In this document: in pieces, positions 56,519 through 64,000 of the stretch
Layout of the letters: every line of letters begins with the position of its first letter
How positions within the stretch are numbered: position 1 is the stretch's first letter
Origin: Verrucomicrobiales bacterium
GTDB lineage: Bacteria > Verrucomicrobiota > Verrucomicrobiia > Limisphaerales > J093
Direction of reading: 5' to 3'
DNA length: 64,000 bases
Assembly (NCBI GenBank): GCA_015075445.1
Contig: JABTUJ010000044.1
Location: 1-64,000, forward strand
Program-made: the position numbers and the translations under genes
Notes under the pieces: model-generated
What the model saw: only the letters and a program-made list of their open reading frames with translations
What the model was told of the DNA's origin: nothing
Databases searched by the model: none

Positions 56519-57934
56519 GTGGGACACGAAGGTATCATCAACCCGAACCCCTGGAGCCTGCTGCCGTTTGGGGTGTTGCTGGGGGCGATTGCGTTGGCGC
56601 CGTTGTGGGCGCATGCGTGGTGGGGGCGGCACTATCCGAAGGTCGCGTTCGGCCTGGCGGCCATCACGCTGACGTACTACCTGGGGGGGCTGCACGCGCA
56701 TGGGCGGGTCCTGCACGTGGGGGCGGAGTATGTGAGTTTCATGGCGCTGATCGGCTCGCTTTATGTCGTCAGCGGCGGGATTCACATCACGGTGAAAGGC
56801 GAGGCGACGCCGCTGACGAATGTGATGTTTTTGCTGGTGGGGGCGGTGATCGCGAACGTCCTGGGCACGACGGGCGCGTCGATGCTGTTGATCCGGCCGT
56901 GGCTGCGGATGAACAAGTACCGGCTGACGGCGCATCACGTGGTGTTCTTCATCTTCCTGGTGTCGAACGTGGGCGGGTGTCTGACGCCGATTGGGGATCC
57001 GCCGTTGTTCCTGGGGTATCTGAAGGGGATTCCGTTCTGGTGGGTGGCGAAGCATTGCTGGCCGATGTGGGCGCTGGGCGTGGGGCTCTTGCTGGCGATT
57101 TTCTATGTCTTGGATCGGCGGAACTACCTGCGGGCGCCCGCGGCGGTACGCGAGCGGCTGGCCGAACCGGGAGACGTCTGGCGGTTTCAGGGATTGGGCA
57201 ATCTGGTGTTTCTGGGGATCATCCTGGGGGCGGTTTTCCTGCCGCACCCGCCTTTCCTGCGGGAGGGCATCATGGTGGCGGCGGCGGTGGCTTCGTACCG
57301 TCTGACCCGCAAGCCGGTGCACGAGGCGAACCAGTTCAACTTCCATCCGATCCAGGAGGTGGCGATTCTGTTCATTGGCATCTTTGCGACGATGATGCCG
57401 GCGCTGGACTGGCTGCAGGTTCATGCGCGCGAGCTGGGGACGCCGAGCCCTGGGCTGTTCTACTGGGCGGCGGGGGCGCTGAGCAGCGTGCTGGACAACG
57501 CGCCGACCTATCTGAGTTTTCTGAGTGCGGAGATGGGGCTGTTTGTGCCGCCGGACCGGGTGGCGGCGGCGCTGGCGGCGTTGCAGAGCGGCGCGGCGGC
57601 GGGCACGACTCCGGAGCTTGTCCAACAGACTCTCGCGGCCCTGGCCCAGTACTTCCCGTCGGAATTTGCCGCGCACGAGACCACGGCGGAGCATCTGCAA
57701 CTCTCGGTGCTGCTGGCCCAGCCGCAGTACAACCGGTTTGTGGTGGCCTTGAGCGTGGGGGCGGTCTTCTTTGGGGCCTGCACCTACATTGGGAACGGTC
57801 CGAACTTCATGGTGAAGTCGATTGCCGAGCAGCAAAAGGCGCATGCGCCGACGTTCCTGGGCTACGTGTTCCGGTTCACGCTGCCTTACCTGCTGCCCGT
57901 GTTGCTGGTGGTGTGGGCCGTCTTTTTCCGGTAG
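56519..57934 (+). CDS. Sodium:proton antiporter of the NhaD/CitMHS type
   Basis: A 471-residue integral membrane protein with about 11-12 helices. Motifs typical of the ion-transporter superfamily are visible: GTTGASMLLIRPWLRMN, NVGGCLTPIGDPPLFLGYLK, HPIQEVAILFIGIFATMMPA, LSSVLDNAPTYLSF and CTYIGNGPNFMVKSIAE. The TPIGDPP and DNAPTY elements are the re-entrant ion-binding hairpins of NhaD-like Na+/H+ exchangers. It begins with GTG. The next gene (a CaCA antiporter) starts 23 bases later on the same strand, so the two are probably co-expressed and handle cation or salt stress. Confidence 0.82.
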   Translation: MGHEGIINPNPWSLLPFGVLLGAIALAPLWAHAWWGRHYPKVAFGLAAITLTYYLGGLHAHGRVLHVGAEYVSFMALIGSLYVVSGGIHITVKGEATPLTNVMFLLVGAVIANVLGTTGASMLLIRPWLRMNKYRLTAHHVVFFIFLVSNVGGCLTPIGDPPLFLGYLKGIPFWWVAKHCWPMWALGVGLLLAIFYVLDRRNYLRAPAAVRERLAEPGDVWRFQGLGNLVFLGIILGAVFLPHPPFLREGIMVAAAVASYRLTRKPVHEANQFNFHPIQEVAILFIGIFATMMPALDWLQVHARELGTPSPGLFYWAAGALSSVLDNAPTYLSFLSAEMGLFVPPDRVAAALAALQSGAAAGTTPELVQQTLAALAQYFPSEFAAHETTAEHLQLSVLLAQPQYNRFVVALSVGAVFFGACTYIGNGPNFMVKSIAEQQKAHAPTFLGYVFRFTLPYLLPVLLVVWAVFFR

Positions 57935-57956
57935 TCGTTCGGGAAAGGAACTGCGG

Positions 57957-58907
57957 GTGAGCGGCATTTCGGTACTCCTCATTCTGGTCGGGCTGGGGCT
58001 GCTCTATTTTGGGGCGGAGTGGCTGGTGCGCGGCAGTGCCGGGTTGGCCTTGCGCCTCGGGCTGACCCCGTTGGTGGTGGGGCTGACGGTGGTGGCCTAT
58101 GGGACGAGCATGCCCGAACTGGTGGTGAGCGTGAAGGCCGCGTGGCAGGGCAGCGGGGATATTGCGGTGGGGAACGTGGTGGGTTCGAACATCTGCAACA
58201 TTGGCGTGATCCTGGGACTGGCCTGCCTGATCCAGCCGCTCCAGGTGAAGCTGCAGTTGCTCCGGCATGATGTGCCGCTGATGGTGGGCATCACGGCGCT
58301 GGTCATTGGGTTGCTGTGGGACCAACACCTCAGCCGGCTGGAAGGCTCGTTGCTGGTGTTGGGCATCATCGCTTACACGGTCCACCTCTTGCGGGCGGCA
58401 CGGCGGGAGACGGAGCCCGCCGTGACCGAGGAATTCCAGGCGGTGGACACGCATCGGCGGACGGGTTTGGGCCGCCAGGTGGCGTTCATCCTCGGCGGAC
58501 TCCTGCTGCTGTTCCTGGGCGGTCAAAGCCTCCTGGCCGGGGCGGTGCAGTTGGCCCGGGGCCTCGGGGTCAGCGAAGCGGTGATCGGACTGACGGTGGT
58601 CGCGCTGGGCACCAGTTTTCCGGAGTTGGCGGCGACGGTGGTGGCGGCCGGTCGGAAGGAGGGGGACATCGCGCTGGGCAACATCATCGGGTCGAATCTC
58701 TTCAATCTCCTGAACATCCTGGGCACGGCGGCGCTGGTGCAGCCGCTGGATTGTCGGGGGATCAGTCGCCTGGACTTCGCCATGATGCTGGCGCTGGCGG
58801 TGTTGCTGCTGCCGCTCATGCGCAGCGGCCTCCGGCTGCAGCGCTGGGAGGGGGGACTGTTGCTCGTCCTCTACGGCAGTTATGTCGCGTGGCTTTGGCC
58901 GAAGTGA
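57957..58907 (+). CDS. Calcium/sodium antiporter, CaCA family (YrbG-like)
   Basis: A 316-residue membrane protein with about ten helices in two inverted repeats. The two alpha-repeats carry the family hallmark: VAYGTSMPELVVSVKAAWQG, then GNVVGSNICNI, and VALGTSFPELAATVVAAGRK, then GNIIGSNLFNL. These bind cations in the Na+/Ca2+ exchanger fold. GTG 57957 was chosen, with AAGGA about eight bases upstream; the longer frame overlaps the antiporter gene. Convergent with the ligase gene, only 15 bases apart. Confidence 0.92.
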   Translation: MSGISVLLILVGLGLLYFGAEWLVRGSAGLALRLGLTPLVVGLTVVAYGTSMPELVVSVKAAWQGSGDIAVGNVVGSNICNIGVILGLACLIQPLQVKLQLLRHDVPLMVGITALVIGLLWDQHLSRLEGSLLVLGIIAYTVHLLRAARRETEPAVTEEFQAVDTHRRTGLGRQVAFILGGLLLLFLGGQSLLAGAVQLARGLGVSEAVIGLTVVALGTSFPELAATVVAAGRKEGDIALGNIIGSNLFNLLNILGTAALVQPLDCRGISRLDFAMMLALAVLLLPLMRSGLRLQRWEGGLLLVLYGSYVAWLWPK

Positions 58908-58922
58908 CCCGCACCGCGCGTG

Positions 58923-60251
58923 TCACCGGGACCGAGGCCGGTCGAGTCGCAACCAGCGGCGGGCCTTCAGTTCGTACCGCGGCAGCGTGTCGGGAGGCAC
59001 GAAGGTGACCGGGACCCGGAGGCTGAGCGCCGTTTGAATCGCCTGCTGGATCCGGGCCGCCAGGGCTGCGGGATCGGTGCAGTCAGGCAGGGGTTCGATC
59101 TCAAGATTCAACTCGGCCAACCCGCCCGGCTGCGTGACCAGGACCTGATACTCCGTCACCTCCGGGAAGCGCCGCACCAGGTCGTCCACTGCGCTCGGAT
59201 ACACGTTCACGCCGCGGACGATCACCATGTCGTCCACGCGTCCGATGATGCCGCCGACCAAGGCCAGTTCGAGGCGGCCGCAGGCGCAGGGAACTGCCTC
59301 TTCGGTGCCGGGGGCAAAACGCGGCTGGACCCAGTCCCCAGTGCGATAGCGCAACAACGGCGAGCCCGCCCGATGGAGCGGGGTCAGGATGAGTTCCCCC
59401 CGCTCTCCGGCCTGCACCGGTGCGCCGCGGGCGGGGTCGATGACCTCGGCGAGGTAAGTCTCCTCCATCACGTGCAGCACTCCGGGCTGCGCCGGGCATT
59501 CGTAGGTGACGGCTCCGACCTCCGTCATTCCGTGGTGATCGAAGACTTGGGCGCCGGGCCACGCAGCTTCGAGGCGTGCCCGGGTGGCGGGGACGCTGCC
59601 GCCGGGTTCGCCGGCCACGAGCAGGCGTCGCACGGGCATCGCCCGGAGATCGACCCCTTCGCGTTGTGCGGCTTCCGCCAGGTGCAAGGCGTACGTGGGC
59701 GTGCAACACAGAACGGTGGCCGCCTGTTCGCGGATCGCGTGCAACCGGGCCACGCTCGTCATGCCGCCACCCGACAGGCAGAGGCACCCGAGCCGTTCGG
59801 CCGCCGCGAAGGCCATCCAGAACCCGATGAACGGGCCGAAGGAAAAGGCGAAGAACACGCGGTCCTCCGGGCCCACGCCCGCCGCTCGCAGCACCTCCAT
59901 CCAGCCGCCGGTCAACGCGTCCCAGCTTTCTGGAGTATCCAGCCAGCGAATGGGTGTGCCGGCGGTGCCGCTGGTCTGATGACAGCGGGTGTAGCGGGTG
60001 AGCGGGTGGCTGAGGTTGGTGCCGTAGGGCGGATGGGCGAGTTGGTCCGCGGCCAGCTCCGCCTTGGTCGTGAACGGGAAGCGCGCGGTGAAATCGGCGA
60101 GGGAAGCGACCGTCCAGGCGCCGGCTCCGAGCTCCGCCAGCTTGGCCTGCTGAAAGCGGTTGCCTTCCCGCAGCACGGCGAGCATCGTGCGCAGCCGCTC
60201 GAGCTGTCGTCGCTGCAACGCTGCCCGCGCCGGCTCAGGGTGCGGGGGCAT
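58923..60251 (-). CDS. Phenylacetate-CoA ligase-like AMP-forming enzyme
   Basis: A 442-residue enzyme of the adenylate-forming PaaK branch. The P-loop is TSGTAGTPIRWLDT (about 94-107), further motifs are FDHHGMTEVGAVTYEC, LLRYRTGDWVQP and IGRVDDMVIVRGVNVYPSAV, and the C-terminal lysine-bearing motif is RYELKARRWLRL. Such enzymes activate aromatic or other carboxylic acids with ATP and transfer them to CoA or a carrier; the substrate is unknown and no phenylacetate-degradation gene is adjacent. ATG 60251 follows the upstream gene's stop by two bases, so the two are likely one operon. Confidence 0.85.
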   Translation of the reverse strand: MPPHPEPARAALQRRQLERLRTMLAVLREGNRFQQAKLAELGAGAWTVASLADFTARFPFTTKAELAADQLAHPPYGTNLSHPLTRYTRCHQTSGTAGTPIRWLDTPESWDALTGGWMEVLRAAGVGPEDRVFFAFSFGPFIGFWMAFAAAERLGCLCLSGGGMTSVARLHAIREQAATVLCCTPTYALHLAEAAQREGVDLRAMPVRRLLVAGEPGGSVPATRARLEAAWPGAQVFDHHGMTEVGAVTYECPAQPGVLHVMEETYLAEVIDPARGAPVQAGERGELILTPLHRAGSPLLRYRTGDWVQPRFAPGTEEAVPCACGRLELALVGGIIGRVDDMVIVRGVNVYPSAVDDLVRRFPEVTEYQVLVTQPGGLAELNLEIEPLPDCTDPAALAARIQQAIQTALSLRVPVTFVPPDTLPRYELKARRWLRLDRPRSR

Positions 60252-60253
60252 GT

Positions 60254-60832
60254 TCAGGAGGGCGACGGCGGGTTGGGATTCGCCGGGGCAACCACGCGCG
60301 AAGCGGCGGCGGCGGGCGGTTTGGCGGGTGCAACGGCTGGCTTGAAATAGGTCACCAGACACCCGCCCAGCGCGGCCAGGGCGATGCCGGCGTAGAACGG
60401 CCAGCGGATGGAACCCCAGCCGCCCGCCGGCGGATGGAGCACCAGAGAGTAGAGGGCGTTCACGACCGGGGCGCCGGCAAAGACGATGGACATCACCACC
60501 GCCGGTGTCCCTTTGGCCCCGAAGGCGAGCAGCACGCCAAAGGCGCCGATGGCCCCCACCGTGCCGGCCAGCAAGGACCAGCTCATGCCCTTGGGCGTGT
60601 AGCCGCTGAAGGCCGCGCCCTTGGCCAGCAACAAGGCCAGCGGGGCAAGGACGGCCGTGAGGAAGTAGGCGAGGCCAACGAACAGGAAGGCCTTGTACCG
60701 GCCGTTGACCGGGTCTTGCATCGCCACCTGACCGGTGTGGAGGAACACGCCATAGACTCCCCACGACGCCACCGTGAGCAGGGCGAAGGCAAGCCAGGTC
60801 AGGCCGGGTGATTGGGTGTGAGCTTCTGCCAT
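60254..60832 (-). CDS. Half-size EamA/DMT-like membrane protein
   Basis: A 192-residue protein with about five membrane helices in residues 13-155 (WLAFALLTVASWGVYGVFLH, FVGLAYFLTAVLAPLALLLA, LAGTVGAIGAFGVLLAFGAK, VVMSIVFAGAPVVNALYSLV, FYAGIALAALGGCLVTYF) and a Pro/Ala-rich cytoplasmic tail. This is one EamA-type repeat of a drug/metabolite transporter, half the usual ten-helix size, so it might function as a dimer like EmrE-type carriers. The final helix motif AGIALAALGGCLVTYF matches the end of an EamA repeat. It is followed two bases later by the PaaK-like gene. Confidence 0.7.
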   Translation of the reverse strand: MAEAHTQSPGLTWLAFALLTVASWGVYGVFLHTGQVAMQDPVNGRYKAFLFVGLAYFLTAVLAPLALLLAKGAAFSGYTPKGMSWSLLAGTVGAIGAFGVLLAFGAKGTPAVVMSIVFAGAPVVNALYSLVLHPPAGGWGSIRWPFYAGIALAALGGCLVTYFKPAVAPAKPPAAAASRVVAPANPNPPSPS

Positions 60833-60899
60833 AGAACGGGGAGTGTAGCCGGCGGCGCGGACGCCGGCAAATGCGCGACCCGCTCTGTCGCGAGTCCAT

Positions 60900-61553
60900 T
60901 CAGCCTTGCGCGAGTTGCGCCAGGGTTCGCAGGTTGACCTGGGGATCGAAAACCGCCCGGACCGGCACGGCGAAGCCGCGGATCACCCGACTGGTGATGG
61001 TGCCGTCTCCAAACACGCCGGCGGCAGAGAAGCTCCCTTCCTGCAGAGCGAAAGACTCGATCTGTTCGAGTTGCGGGTCCACCAGCCAGTACTCTCCCAC
61101 GCCATTCGCCGCGTAGTCCTCGAACTTGACTCCGCGATCCAGGTGCTCGGTGGTCGGCGAAAGCACTTCGACGATGAAATCGGGAGCCGGAAACTGCCGT
61201 TGGGAGGGCGTCAGACGGGCCGCCTTGGCGGCTCCGAAAAAGCAGATGTCCGGTTCGTAATCGTTTCGCGGCAGCACGATCAGCATCTTCTCGGTCCCCA
61301 CGTAACCCAGCCGATGGCGCTCGACGTGGGTGTGGAGCAGCAGGGAGAGGAGCTTGACGGCGGTCACGTGGCTGAGGCTGGCAGGGGATTGCACGACGAC
61401 CTGGCCGTTGATGAACTCCGCCTTGGTGTCCTCGGTGAGCTCCTCGTAGAAACATTGGCGGCGTGCCTGCTCCGCTACCAGCACCCGCTGGAGCTCATCC
61501 ACCAACGCGGGCAACCTCGGCGATTGGAGCAGCGGTTCAATCGTCGCCGTCAT
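60900..61553 (-). CDS. Uma2-family (DUF820) endonuclease-like protein
   Basis: A 217-residue protein of the Uma2/DUF820 family, a PD-(D/E)XK-fold group. The conserved strands are LTEDTKAEFINGQVVVQSPA, YEPDICFFGAAKAARLT, and APDFIVEVLSPTTEHLDRGV, then KFEDYAANGVGEYWLVDPQ. The D of PDICF and E-x-L of IVEVLS align with the nuclease core. Uma2 proteins are very numerous in Cyanobacteria and Verrucomicrobiota; their biological substrate is unknown. It lies 67 bases upstream of the EamA-like gene on the same strand, though it is probably a separate unit. Confidence 0.88.
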   Translation of the reverse strand: MTATIEPLLQSPRLPALVDELQRVLVAEQARRQCFYEELTEDTKAEFINGQVVVQSPASLSHVTAVKLLSLLLHTHVERHRLGYVGTEKMLIVLPRNDYEPDICFFGAAKAARLTPSQRQFPAPDFIVEVLSPTTEHLDRGVKFEDYAANGVGEYWLVDPQLEQIESFALQEGSFSAAGVFGDGTITSRVIRGFAVPVRAVFDPQVNLRTLAQLAQG

Positions 61554-61584
61554 GCCCGGAGGCTAGGGCACGCGGCGCCTCCGG

Positions 61585-62142
61585 TCAAACGCCTGCCGAT
61601 GGCGACAGGAGTCCCTCGATCGCCCGCGTCAGGCGGTCAAGTGCCTCCGGAGTCGCCGGCCCGGCAAGGCGCAGCCGGAGGGTGCCAGATCGATCCAGCA
61701 ACAGCACATTCACGTGGCCGCGTTCATAGGCGAGATGGCGGCAGACTGTTCCCTTCCAGTCGAGCATCACCGGGTAGGGCATCTGCTCACGGAACCCCGC
61801 CCGCACCCGGCCGCGGAGCCACGCGGGGACTTTGCTGACATCCGCGACACCGGCCAGGGTGAGGTGCTGTGGGAAGCGCTCCGTCAGCGGTCGCACCCAC
61901 CCTTCGACCTGCTTCGAGCCCTTGTGGTCGGCCAGCGTGAGGACGACGACGTTGGTGTGCGGGAAGCGGAGGGTGTGCGGGACTTCGAACTGGTCAGAGA
62001 GCTCGATGACGGGAACGGGGATTGCAGGCGCAGTCTCCTGGATCGGGTCCGTGCCGACATCGGCTTGGGGCTGCGAATCCGCCGCGAGAGCGGCGGTGTG
62101 GGTCAGGGCCAGGGCGGCCAGGAGGCAAGTGACTCGGTTCAT
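61585..62142 (-). CDS. Exported thioredoxin-fold protein
   Basis: A 185-residue protein with a signal peptide (MNRVTCLLAALALTHTAALA). The rest has a thioredoxin-like pattern (NVVVLTLADHKGSKQVEGWV, HLTLAGVADVSKVPAWLRG, MPYPVMLDWKGTVCRHLAYE, VNVLLLDRSGTLRLRLAGP). There is no CXXC; the single cysteine in VCRHL is not in the redox position, so it is unlikely to be a thiol-disulfide oxidoreductase. ATG 62142 overlaps, as ATGA, the stop (62139) of the glycosyltransferase frame, so it is coupled to that gene. Confidence 0.7.
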   Translation of the reverse strand: MNRVTCLLAALALTHTAALAADSQPQADVGTDPIQETAPAIPVPVIELSDQFEVPHTLRFPHTNVVVLTLADHKGSKQVEGWVRPLTERFPQHLTLAGVADVSKVPAWLRGRVRAGFREQMPYPVMLDWKGTVCRHLAYERGHVNVLLLDRSGTLRLRLAGPATPEALDRLTRAIEGLLSPSAGV

Positions 62143-63304
62143 GGAGATGGGGGGCGGAGGGAGGCATCGGCGGCCGGGCCGGTTCCCGGATAACGGCGTC
62201 CCTTCCAGGTGGGGGGATCGCGACGGAGATGCCGCACCAGGGCCTGCCATTGGATCAGCGAAGAGGCTGGCCAGCGGGTGGGCCGGCACGGCCGCAGATT
62301 GTCGAAACCGCCACGGCGAGTCCGCGGAGCGCCAGCGACGCTCCGGCCGCGATGGCGGCGATCGCGAGCGTCTGGGTCCCGATCCAGGGCGCGGCCAACA
62401 GGAGCACAAAGGGCAGCACATGACCTCCCGCCAGCAGGAGGGTCCAAGGGCCGATGAGGCCGGGTGCCGCGATGCCTTCGGCTGCGTTCTTACCCAGCCC
62501 GCGCCAGACCTCCGCGGCATCGTGGTACATGCGGCAGGAGGCCACGTCGGTGGCATCGAAGAGATCGGTTGTCAGGCCGGCGCGCCGGAAGGCCTTTGGC
62601 AAGCGCAGGCCGTCGTGGAGGGTGGTGCGAATGGCCGCGTGTCCACCAGCACGGGCGTAAGCGGTGGCCCGGGCGATGAACAACTGGCCGCACCCGGCGG
62701 CGAAGGCCGGACTGCGGAACCAGCGCATGAAGGGCATCGGCAGGTAGCCGAGGAGAATGAGGTGCACGAGAGGGATGAGGAGCTTCTCGAGCCAGGTGCC
62801 GGTCACCTGGCGGGGCACGCCGCTGGCCAGGTCCACGTTGCGTTGTTCGACCCAGGCCGCCAGCCGCGCTAGTGCCCCGGGCTCGAGCCGGACGTCCGCG
62901 TCCAGGAACAGCAGCCACGGATGCCGGGCCAGGCCCGCGAGCACGTGACAGGCATGCTGCTTGCCACACCAGCCACCCGGCAGGGGAGGCGCGCTGGCCA
63001 GGCGCACCCGCGGGTCGCGTCGGGCGAAGGCCTGCACGATCGCGGCGGTGTCGTCTTCCGAGTGATCGTCGAGCACGACGACCTCGAACTCGAGACCGTC
63101 GTTGTGGAGCGCGGAAGCGATCGCGGCACCGATGTTGGCGGATTCGTTGCGGGCCGGGATGAGCACCGACACTGCCGGCAGCTTCCGGCTGGTGGGCACG
63201 CCTACGGGAGGCGGCGGCCGATAGACGGTGAGATTGACCAGGAACAAGGCGAGCGGAAGGGCCGCCAGGACCAAGGCCACCATGGCTAGGACTTCTGCCG
63301 TCAT
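62139..63304 (-). pseudogene. Family 2 glycosyltransferase with frameshifted C-terminus
   Basis: The N-terminal 300 residues are an intact membrane GT2 enzyme: a membrane helix, then AVSVLIPARNESANIGAAI, VVLDDHSEDDTAAIV, the GGWCGKQHACHVLA motif, FLDADVRLEPGAL, and further helices. It resembles hopanoid- or carotenoid-associated glycosyltransferases (HpnB/CrtQ type). The starting frame stops at 62255 in an unrelated tail (STICGRAGPPAGQPLR), but a likely true end (QWQALVRHLRRDPPTWKGRR) is in another frame ending at 62139. That stop overlaps the next start as ATGA, supporting the frameshift reading. Two small indels near 62264-62330 are needed. Confidence 0.7.
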
Positions 63305-64000
63305 GAGCGGCCGTGCTCCGGTTGGAAGGGTTCGCCCCGCAGCCAACTGCGGATCCGCCGCCAGCCGTCGTACACTCCACCCACGCCGGCCCCGCCGCGC
63401 AGGAGCATCCGGAAGGCGGCGGGGTTGCGCGCGTGTGCGGCGTCGGCCAGTTGGTCCATCGTGACGGCGAGTTCGGCGGCGAGGCGGGTGGTGTTGGCTT
63501 CCGGGTCGAGTCCGGTGCCCGGCGGCCAAGTCACTGGTGGGCCAAAGCGCAGGAGGGCCTCGGGTGTCCGTTCGTCCCAGAAGACGAGCTCGATGGCCAG
63601 CGGCAGGAAGACCGCCTGCGGCACGCGCGTTGCCAGGTGACCCAGGCCGGCCTTGAACTGCAAAGGCCGCTCCCGCACGTCGCGGAACCGTCCTTCCGGG
63701 GTGAGCCAGAGCGCCGTGTCGGGTTGCTCAAGAATGGCCTGGCCAGTTTGCAGGAAACGGACGGCACCGCGCGCCGTGTTGGGCTCGACGCCGAAGAAGC
63801 CCAGCTTCGCGAAGAAACGGTAACGTTCGAGCATCGCTGCCTCGATCGGGGCAAAGCTCCGGCGCCGGGGAAAGAAGACGTCGCGGGTCAGGAGGCAGAG
63901 CAGGGGATCCCACCAGGAGGGGTGGTTGGCATACACGACGAGCGGCGTGTCCGCCGGCACCGCGGGAGGCGGTTCACCCGCGAGGCGCACGGCGTGGAAG
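63301..64000 (-). CDS. PlsC-like glycerolphosphate acyltransferase, 5' end outside the window
   Basis: The visible 233 codons are the body of an acyltransferase of the PlsC/LPLAT family. The catalytic H-X4-D is in YANHPSWWDPLL, the second block in FPRRRSFAPIEAAML, and the third in LWLTPEGRFRD (the EG motif). Members acylate lysophosphatidate or other lysolipids. The frame enters from beyond 64000, so the N-terminus is unseen; a GTG at 63990 is not likely to be the start. Its TGA overlaps the glycosyltransferase ATG (ATGA at 63301-63304), placing the two in a lipid or envelope operon. Confidence 0.85.
   Translation of the reverse strand, partial: FHAVRLAGEPPPAVPADTPLVVYANHPSWWDPLLCLLTRDVFFPRRRSFAPIEAAMLERYRFFAKLGFFGVEPNTARGAVRFLQTGQAILEQPDTALWLTPEGRFRDVRERPLQFKAGLGHLATRVPQAVFLPLAIELVFWDERTPEALLRFGPPVTWPPGTGLDPEANTTRLAAELAVTMDQLADAAHARNPAAFRMLLRGGAGVGGVYDGWRRIRSWLRGEPFQPEHGRS

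Overview
The window reads as chromosomal DNA of a high-GC Verrucomicrobiota bacterium, probably the Pedosphaera/Limisphaera lineage. The clues are secreted proteins ending in a short 'Y.LEA...FYR' beta-rich tail, Tat-exported Gfo/Idh/MocA oxidoreductases, a prepilin-like protein ending in the DG-type signature, a four-helix-bundle gene, a Uma2 nuclease and abundant palindromic intergenic repeats. Placement is inference from gene content; no rRNA or tRNA gene is visible. Almost all genes have long antisense shadow frames, as expected at this GC.

Layout. 1-4.0 kb: PhoR/PhoB-type two-component pair (kinase cut by the window edge), then divergent clpP-clpX and a convergent cyclic-nucleotide-type sensor gene. 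4.1-9.8 kb: zwf, a 1.1 kb array of about twelve palindromic ~100-bp units, and a frameshifted secreted beta-rich protein. 10-17.5 kb: metY-type sulfhydrylase, a degenerate ECF-like sigma factor with an unknown partner, a DegT aminotransferase, hflK-hflC, and a truncated haloperoxidase. 17.7-24.1 kb: acnA, a TPR membrane protein, alkaline phosphatase, lipA. 24.3-33.6 kb: a 1518-residue exported protein with two metallo-beta-lactamase folds, a rearranged stretch with two 103-bp palindromic elements around a low-GC cargo gene, a Gfo/Idh oxidoreductase, a ParD/MazF-like toxin-antitoxin pair, and a prepilin-like protein. 33.6-39.2 kb: TolB-like and TPR/PDZ secreted proteins. 39.6-43.8 kb: groEL (frameshifted), groES, dnaK on one strand. 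44-50.4 kb: a coiled-coil PD-(D/E)XK-like protein and two coupled large exported proteins of probable carbohydrate function. 50.4-56.2 kb: DNA-3-methyladenine glycosylase, leuB, and an OmpR-type regulator and histidine kinase separated by a four-helix-bundle gene with inverted hexanucleotide repeats on both sides. 56.5-64 kb: two cation antiporters, an AMP-forming ligase with a half-size membrane protein, a Uma2 gene, and an overlapping acyltransferase/glycosyltransferase/thioredoxin-fold operon cut by the right edge.

Functional themes are proteostasis (ClpXP, HflKC, DnaK, GroESL), phosphate and envelope signalling, central metabolism (Zwf, AcnA, LeuB, LipA, MetY) and a secreted protein repertoire typical of polysaccharide-degrading Verrucomicrobiota. 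The most unusual material is non-coding or mobile: the palindromic array, the 103-bp element pair with traces of a local duplication, the four-helix-bundle cassette, and a family of perfect 23-bp-arm hairpins placed at gene ends. Three genes (groEL, the IPT-type secreted protein, the glycosyltransferase) carry indels in otherwise intact frames. This may mean residual sequencing errors and should temper any reading of these as true pseudogenes.
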